DNA of 37,487 bases from Candidatus Gastranaerophilales bacterium (GTDB lineage: Bacteria > Cyanobacteriota > Vampirovibrionia > Gastranaerophilales > Gastranaerophilaceae). The notes under the pieces are model-generated. The model worked only from the letters and a program-made list of their open reading frames with translations. It was not told the DNA's origin and made no database searches. The position numbers were made by a program, and so were the translations under genes. Below are positions 33,118 to 37,487 of the stretch, in pieces (positions within the stretch are counted from its first letter, which is position 1; every line of letters begins with the position of its first letter). Location: NCBI GenBank assembly GCA_900768915.1, contig CAAGEQ010000002.1, forward strand, positions 1 through 37,487, read 5' to 3'.

Positions 33118-33975
33118 ATGACAATATCTGTAATTGGTAAGAAAAAACAAGTTAAAAAATCTTTTGAAGAATTATTATCAGATTTAAAAACAAGTAGTTC
33201 AGAAAAGGTTAGATATAATGCAGCCCGTGTTTTAGGTGAAATGGGTGATTCAAATGCAGTTGAACCTTTAATAGATGTCTTAAGAAATGATAAAAACGGT
33301 TCTGTTCGTTTGTATGCAGCTAGAGCATTAGGTGAATTAGGTGATTCAAAAGCAACTGAATACTTAATTGAATCTTTGAGAGAAGACAGAAACGTTGACG
33401 TAAGAGTGCGTGCTGCTCGTGCCTTAGGTCGTTTAGGTGGTAAAATCGTTGTAGAACCACTAGTTGAAGCATTGAATGATGAAAATCCGCAAGTTTGTAT
33501 CACTGCGACAGATGCTTTAATTGAAATCGGTGACGTTGCTACAGATGCTTTGATGGGTTCATTAGACCACGAAAAAGTTAATGTAAGATGTGACGCTACT
33601 AGGGCTCTTGGTGAAATCGGCAATAAAAAAGCAGTTGATAAGATTATCAATATGTTGTATGACGAATGGGTTAACGTTAGAATTTATGCCGTTACTTCAT
33701 TAGGAAAATTAAATGATACAAAAGCTGTTCCTGCACTAATTGAAGTTATGAAAAATCGTAAAGAAAATGAATTAGTTAGGGCTGGTGCTGCAGCTGCTTT
33801 AGGTGTACTTCGTGACCAAAGAGCATTACTTCCATTAAGAGAATTAATTATGGAAGCAGAAGAACTTGGTGAATTAGAAGATACAGCATTGAAATCTTTC
33901 AAAAAGATTATGGCTGCTAACTGGCAATCAATTCCAGGTGCTACAGCACAAAAAAAACCTGTTAATGCTCAATAA
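33118..33975 (+). CDS. HEAT-repeat (PBS-lyase-like) protein
   Basis: 285 residues made of about seven HEAT repeats of roughly 31 residues, from about 28 to 270, each reading VR-x2-AA-x-ALG-x-LGD-x2-A-x3-L-x3-L. The repeat type is that of phycobilisome-lyase-like EZ-HEAT proteins such as CpcE, but those repeats are widespread scaffolds and no phycobiliprotein is expected here. A basic N-terminus (KKKQVKKSF) and a flexible tail flank the repeats. GGAGG eight bases before the ATG is a strong ribosome binding site. A strong terminator follows. It is probably a protein-protein scaffold; the partner is unknown. GC is higher than its neighbours. Confidence 0.88.
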   Translation: MTISVIGKKKQVKKSFEELLSDLKTSSSEKVRYNAARVLGEMGDSNAVEPLIDVLRNDKNGSVRLYAARALGELGDSKATEYLIESLREDRNVDVRVRAARALGRLGGKIVVEPLVEALNDENPQVCITATDALIEIGDVATDALMGSLDHEKVNVRCDATRALGEIGNKKAVDKIINMLYDEWVNVRIYAVTSLGKLNDTKAVPALIEVMKNRKENELVRAGAAAALGVLRDQRALLPLRELIMEAEELGELEDTALKSFKKIMAANWQSIPGATAQKKPVNAQ

Positions 33976-34006
33976 TTAACAGAAATAAAACTTACCAAAT
34001 TACAGG

Positions 34007-34040
34007 CAGAGTGGATTTATTCCACTCTGTTTTATTTTAT
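34007..34040 (+). terminator. Terminator after the HEAT-repeat gene
   Basis: CAGAGTGG (34007-34014) pairs with CCACTCTG (34022-34029) around a seven-base loop, followed by TTTTATTTTAT. Confidence 0.85.
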
Positions 34041-34121
34041 AGAAATTAATATATTAGTATTATTGAGTAAGGTTGAAAAATGAGTTATAATTATTAAAGT
34101 ATAAAATAATGAGGAACGGTT

Positions 34122-35048
34122 ATGAGTGAATTTAAGATAAAGTTTCGTGGTGTAAGAGGTAGTTATCCTGTTGCAGATGCAAATTATTTGAAATATGGCG
34201 GTAATACATCTTGCGTAGAAATTAATGTAGGTGGACATTTAATTATATTAGATGCTGGTACAGGTTTAATAAATCTTGGTAGTGAACTTATGATGAAATA
34301 TATTGAATCTGGTTCAACTATTACAGAAAGAACTCCTGTAAATGCTACTATTTTAATTAGTCATATTCATCAAGACCATATTTTAGGTATTCCGTTCTTT
34401 AAACCAATGCATTTGGCTTCTACAAAATTAAATTTATTTGGTGGTGTTGCTCAAGATGAAAAATTAGAAACAGAACTTTCAAAATTATTATTTACAAAAA
34501 CTTTTCCATTAGATTTGGGTGATATTGCTGCTGAATTAAAGATTCAGGACTTGAATGAAACAAATTATATTATTTTAAGGAAAGGTGAAGAACCTATTGT
34601 TACTCGTGTATATGATTTTTATTCAAGTCAGTGTAATGAAGACGATGTAATTATTTCTTGTTATAAATCATTTGCACATCCACAAAATGGAGTTTTCGTC
34701 TATAAAATATATTATAAAGGTAAATCATTAGTTTATGCAACAGATAAAGAAAGTTATTCTGGTGGTGACAAGAAGTTAATTAAATTTGCAAGAAATTGTA
34801 ATTTATTAATTCACGATGCACAATACACAACAGAAGATTATTTAAGTTTATATACACCAAAACAAGGTTTTGGACATTCAACTTATGATATGGCATTAGA
34901 TGCTAAAAATCAAATTGGTGCAGATAAATTAGTATTCTTCCATTTTGATCCATCTTATGATGACAAAAAGTTAGATGAATTAGCATCAATGTATGAAAAA
35001 GAAGATGCTATAATGGCAAGAGAGGGCTTAGAAATAGACTTATTATGA
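34122..35048 (+). CDS. Metallo-beta-lactamase-fold hydrolase
   Basis: 308 residues. The metal-binding motif HIHQDH gives His81, His83, Asp85 and His86; a further His/Asp set lies in the VYATDKES and LIHDAQY segments and in GFGHST and FFHFDPS near the end. The N-terminal KFRGVRGSYPV and YGGNTSCVEI are typical of the group related to RNase Z, PhnP and cyclic-nucleotide phosphodiesterases. Phosphodiesterase chemistry is therefore more likely than beta-lactam hydrolysis. GAGG before the ATG supports the start. Its stop overlaps the ATG of the next TPR gene (ATGA). Substrate unknown. Confidence 0.87.
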   Translation: MSEFKIKFRGVRGSYPVADANYLKYGGNTSCVEINVGGHLIILDAGTGLINLGSELMMKYIESGSTITERTPVNATILISHIHQDHILGIPFFKPMHLASTKLNLFGGVAQDEKLETELSKLLFTKTFPLDLGDIAAELKIQDLNETNYIILRKGEEPIVTRVYDFYSSQCNEDDVIISCYKSFAHPQNGVFVYKIYYKGKSLVYATDKESYSGGDKKLIKFARNCNLLIHDAQYTTEDYLSLYTPKQGFGHSTYDMALDAKNQIGADKLVFFHFDPSYDDKKLDELASMYEKEDAIMAREGLEIDLL

Positions 35049-35608
35049 TGAAAAAGTGGTTAATAGCATTTTTATTATTCACCTCAATTGTATCAAGTGG
35101 TTATGTTAAGCCGATTGTATCTGGTTCGTTTCAAATTGATGCGACAAAAAATTCGGTATTTCATAATGCTGTTGGTTTGAGATATTTAGAAGAAAGATGT
35201 TATTATGCTGCTGTTCAAGAGTTTAAGATTGCAATTAGTTTGAATCCAAATAGCCAGTCGGCTGCTGTTGCATATAATAATTTGGGTAGAACATATATGC
35301 TTTTAGGATTCGCTACTCAGGCTCAAGATTGTTTTGAAAGAGCAATTAAATTGTATGGTTTAAATTTTGAGTATTATAAAAATTTGGCAGATTGTTATAA
35401 ATCGTTGAGAATAGATAAGAAGAAATTGATTGAGTATAAAAAAGCAAGCGGTAATCCACTAAATAAGATTATGTTAGGTTTGCTGTATATTAATACTGGG
35501 AATAAACGTGCAGGTATAATTGAATTAGATTCTTTTTGTATGTCAGAACCGGATTTGATTATCACTGGTGGTGTGAGGGCATATTTAAGAGATTTAACTA
35601 ATAATTAA
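35045..35608 (+). CDS. Small exported TPR protein
   Basis: 187 residues. The signal peptide is at about 1-19, with a hydrophobic core WLIAFLLFTSIVSS; the remainder is about three to four TPR repeats (from about 40 on), including AYNNLGRTYMLLGFATQAQDCF. Probably periplasmic. Its ATG overlaps the stop of the metallo-beta-lactamase-fold gene by four bases, so the two are coupled. Role not recognised; it may be an adaptor in the cell envelope. No terminator is evident behind it. Confidence 0.82.
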   Translation: MMKKWLIAFLLFTSIVSSGYVKPIVSGSFQIDATKNSVFHNAVGLRYLEERCYYAAVQEFKIAISLNPNSQSAAVAYNNLGRTYMLLGFATQAQDCFERAIKLYGLNFEYYKNLADCYKSLRIDKKKLIEYKKASGNPLNKIMLGLLYINTGNKRAGIIELDSFCMSEPDLIITGGVRAYLRDLTNN

Positions 35609-35720
35609 ATCCCTTCAATGAAAATATTTTTAATTTATTGGATTGTTTAGAAATTGTATAAGTAAATTAAGTAAATCTTGTTTGTTGAGTATAATTTATT
35701 GAAAAATAAGCATGAAAAAA

Positions 35721-35793
35721 TGCGCTTGGCGCGATTCGAACGCGCGACCTATCCCTTAAAAGGGGAGTGCTCTACCTGCTGAGCTACAAGCGC
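35721..35793 (-). tRNA. tRNA-Lys (UUU)
   Basis: Complete cloverleaf of 73 bases without an encoded CCA. The 7-bp acceptor stem GCGCTTG/CAAGCGC has discriminator A at 35721; the D-arm is AGCTCAGCAGGTAGAGC, the anticodon loop CTTTTAA gives anticodon UUU, and the T-arm has GTTCGAATC. The outermost anticodon-stem pair is a C-U mismatch. A T run follows directly. Confidence 0.96.
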
Positions 35794-35830
35794 AAATTTT
35801 TATTAAATTTTTATCCTTTCGGCAAGTTCA

Positions 35831-35859
35831 AGTGTATCAAGAACATAATTGTAAGTCAA
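35831..35859 (-). promoter_or_regulatory. Promoter of tRNA-Lys
   Basis: Minus strand: TTGACT (35859-35854), a 17-base spacer and TACACT (35836-35831). The start would be near 35824, about 30 bases before the tRNA. Confidence 0.65.
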
Positions 35860-35896
35860 CAAAATTTTCTAATAAAAATTTCTTTTCTTATAAAAT

Positions 35897-37258
35897 TTAC
35901 ATATCGTTTACGGAAGAATCAAATTTTGGTGTGTAATTTCTGGAATTATTGCGTGGTTTTATATTGATAGAATTATCTAATTGAGGAGCATTATCATCAA
36001 TTGTATCAATGTTTTCTAGTTCTTTCTTTTCGTTTGATTTGTTGTCTTTGTATTCTTGATATGATTTTTTAACATTTTCATATTTTGTTTTCATTTTTTC
36101 AGAAAATGTTGGTTTTTCTTTTTTATTTTCTATTTTTTCTTGTTTTATTTTTTGAGATTGTTCAACTTTTTTAGTTTCTTTTTCGTTTTTAACAATTTCT
36201 TTCTCTACTTTTGGAGATTGTATTTTTTCAGTTGTTTGTGTTTGTTTTTTTTCTGTTTGTGGAACCTCTTTTATTACCTGTGCATCTTTTTTCTTGTATG
36301 CTGGTGTAGTTGTATTTAGTTCCATTTTTTTGATTTGGTTGTTTTCATATTCTTGTCTGATATTATCATATTTTAGTTGAATGTTATTTTTTAGTACTTT
36401 AAATATATTATCTTGTTTCGGTTTTATTGTTTCATGCATGTTTAAATTAGGCTTAACTGTGTTTAATTTTTGCATATCAATATTGTTTTTTTCAATAGGT
36501 TTTGATGTATTGGTATTTGTTGTTGAAGTTGTTTGTTCTTGAATTTTTTGAGGTTCAACGTTTTTTGATGAAACAGGTTTAATCGAATATATTTTATCGT
36601 TATTGTATGGTTTTGTAATAACCATGATTGATTTTAAATTTTTGTTTGCTTTTATTTCATCTACAATTTTGATTGCTAATGTATTGTAATAGTTATTAAT
36701 GGCATTTAGTTTGGAAGCATCTGAATTATAGTTGTTTATGCCATTTCCAATACAATTTATATTTTTATAGAATACATTATTCCATAACGTTTCATTTGTT
36801 TGAGTATTTATCAAACTAATATTGGTAATGATTTTTATATTTGATTCAGGTGGTGTTATCACTGGTAAATCTAGTTTAGTCCAGTATGCTTTTTGTTTTG
36901 TAGCACTTTGTACTTCTATTTTTGATGAAATAACAAGTACTTTATAAACACCATAAGCTTTAGAAATAGCATGTATATTATTTTTTACGTTTTTAGGATT
37001 TTGTATACAATTAGCATTATTTTTTACAGAAAGTTTAAGAGTGCTCAATGATGGTGAGCATGCGATATTATTTTCATCTAAATATTTAATGAGTCTTATT
37101 GTTAATGTTTCTTCAATATCGGTTGTTCCAAGAATACTTTTTCTAGTTGCACCAACAAGTCCGTTTGGCATTACTAGCATATTGTATCCTGCAGCATAAA
37201 CTGTAGTTGTGGGTAAACATAATATTATTGCAAACAAAATCGCATATAACTTTTTCAT
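35897..37258 (-). CDS. Exported protein with Lys/Glu-rich coiled tail, unrecognised
   Basis: 453 residues. The signal peptide is at 1-23 (MKKLYAILFAIILCLPTTTVYA then AG). A compact N-terminal domain of alternating strands and helices (about 24-220) contains NISLINTQTNETLWNNVF, a pattern seen in periplasmic lipoproteins and PEGA/CsgG-like domains, but I cannot assign it. The C-terminal half (about 230-430) is low-complexity, rich in Lys, Glu, Gln and Thr, probably extended or coiled-coil, with recurring KKxEQxQKxxQEK-like spacing. TATAAT lies six bases before the ATG (37270-37265). Probably periplasmic or surface-exposed; function unknown. Confidence 0.8.
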   Translation of the reverse strand: MKKLYAILFAIILCLPTTTVYAAGYNMLVMPNGLVGATRKSILGTTDIEETLTIRLIKYLDENNIACSPSLSTLKLSVKNNANCIQNPKNVKNNIHAISKAYGVYKVLVISSKIEVQSATKQKAYWTKLDLPVITPPESNIKIITNISLINTQTNETLWNNVFYKNINCIGNGINNYNSDASKLNAINNYYNTLAIKIVDEIKANKNLKSIMVITKPYNNDKIYSIKPVSSKNVEPQKIQEQTTSTTNTNTSKPIEKNNIDMQKLNTVKPNLNMHETIKPKQDNIFKVLKNNIQLKYDNIRQEYENNQIKKMELNTTTPAYKKKDAQVIKEVPQTEKKQTQTTEKIQSPKVEKEIVKNEKETKKVEQSQKIKQEKIENKKEKPTFSEKMKTKYENVKKSYQEYKDNKSNEKKELENIDTIDDNAPQLDNSINIKPRNNSRNYTPKFDSSVNDM

Positions 37259-37264
37259 ATTTCG

Positions 37265-37273
37265 ATTATATCA
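37265..37273 (-). promoter_or_regulatory. Extended -10 promoter, leaderless
   Basis: TGATATAAT on the minus strand (37273-37265) is an extended -10 box with a perfect hexamer, ending exactly six bases before the ATG at 37258. Confidence 0.6.
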
Positions 37274-37381
37274 CAGTTTTTGTAAAAATGTAACGAATTG
37301 TAAATAATGTGGTTAAAAAATTAAAGATTTTTATTCATGTTGTCGTCATGAAAATTACGGAACAAAAAAAGGAATACGGAT

Positions 37382-37487
37382 ATGGGTTTATCATCATCAC
37401 AAGCAAGATTGCTTAATTTGACAGCTAGAATGCACCAAATAGAATACAAGGCAGCAAAATTAGAAGCTCAAAAATTACAGATGGCAA
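37382..37487 (+). CDS. Start of an unrecognised protein, cut by the window edge
   Basis: 35 codons are visible, beginning MGLSSSQARLLNLTARMHQI and continuing into a helical, Lys/Gln-rich segment. AAGGAA about seven bases before the ATG gives a good start. I associate this short N-terminal motif (Ser-Gln-Ala-Arg-Leu-Leu then Thr-Ala-Arg) with abundant lineage-specific proteins of gut Melainabacteria and a few other phyla; this is memory, not a search. No signal peptide is seen. It is divergent from the exported protein at 37258 across 123 bases. Confidence 0.75.
   Translation, partial: MGLSSSQARLLNLTARMHQIEYKAAKLEAQKLQMA

Noticed and set aside
33114..33650. 178-codon minus-strand frame inside the HEAT-repeat gene
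   Set aside because: It is a mirror of the repetitive HEAT coding sequence; its apparent internal repeats come from the sense protein.
33118..33975. Tandem DNA repeats in the HEAT gene
   Set aside because: Explained by the roughly 31-residue protein repeats.

Overview
The window is a strongly AT-rich stretch of bacterial chromosome, mostly housekeeping genes. I see no insertion sequence, prophage, CRISPR array or rRNA. LpxB, LpxI and an AsmA/TamB-like protein indicate a diderm with lipid A. There are many TPR proteins, a D-lactate dehydrogenase-type enzyme, no photosynthesis genes, and several lineage-type proteins of no known family. Together these suggest a fermentative, gut-type member of the non-photosynthetic cyanobacterial sister group (Melainabacteria/Vampirovibrionia, probably Gastranaerophilales). 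That assignment is inference from gene content and remembered protein style, not from a marker tree.

Layout. 1-490: gene-free, with hairpins, a terminator and a dispersed repeat. 491-3092 (+): mgtE, a HIT protein and a spermidine synthase. 3157-4466 (-): two unrecognised proteins without signal peptides. 4628-7777 (+): a PlsC-like acyltransferase, then a tight def-fmt-aroH-response regulator cluster. 7848-10566 (-): nupC downstream of dnaA. 10733-12796 (+): a large unrecognised protein. 12862-14798 (-): lpxI-lpxB. 14930-18066 (+): an exported TPR protein and dusB. 18140-19018 (-): an unrecognised protein sharing a C-terminal module with the one at 3837-4466. 19019-19507: gene-free, with a second, rearranged copy of the repeat. 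19508-23896 (+): giant AsmA/TamB-like protein. 23945-25544 (-): nucleotide-kinase-like protein and D-lactate dehydrogenase. 25690-26166 (+): Hsp20, followed by a candidate ncRNA. 26402-29715 (-): two tandem TPR-glycosyltransferase paralogues. 29863-30891 (+): DnaJ with a reduced zinc finger, followed by a candidate antisense-strand sRNA. 31161-35608 (+): soluble histidine kinase, HEAT-repeat protein, metallo-beta-lactamase-fold hydrolase and small TPR protein. 35721-35793 (-): tRNA-Lys(UUU). 35897-37258 (-): exported Lys/Glu-rich protein. 37382 onward (+): start of a gene cut by the window edge.

How the genes work together. Envelope building is the main theme: lpxI and lpxB make the lipid A precursor, the AsmA/TamB-like protein probably moves lipids towards the outer membrane, and the PlsC-like enzyme acylates lipids. 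The TPR-GT pair probably glycosylates proteins or glycans. The def-fmt cluster covers N-formyl-methionine handling at translation start.

The most interesting non-coding signals are four. (1) At least four start codons lie exactly six bases after a near-consensus -10 box, which implies leaderless mRNAs. (2) A dispersed repeat has compensatory hairpin changes and shuffled modules. (3) A candidate ncRNA at about 26224-26400 has mutually exclusive 3' hairpins. (4) A candidate C-rich sRNA lies on the minus strand at about 30911-31021.
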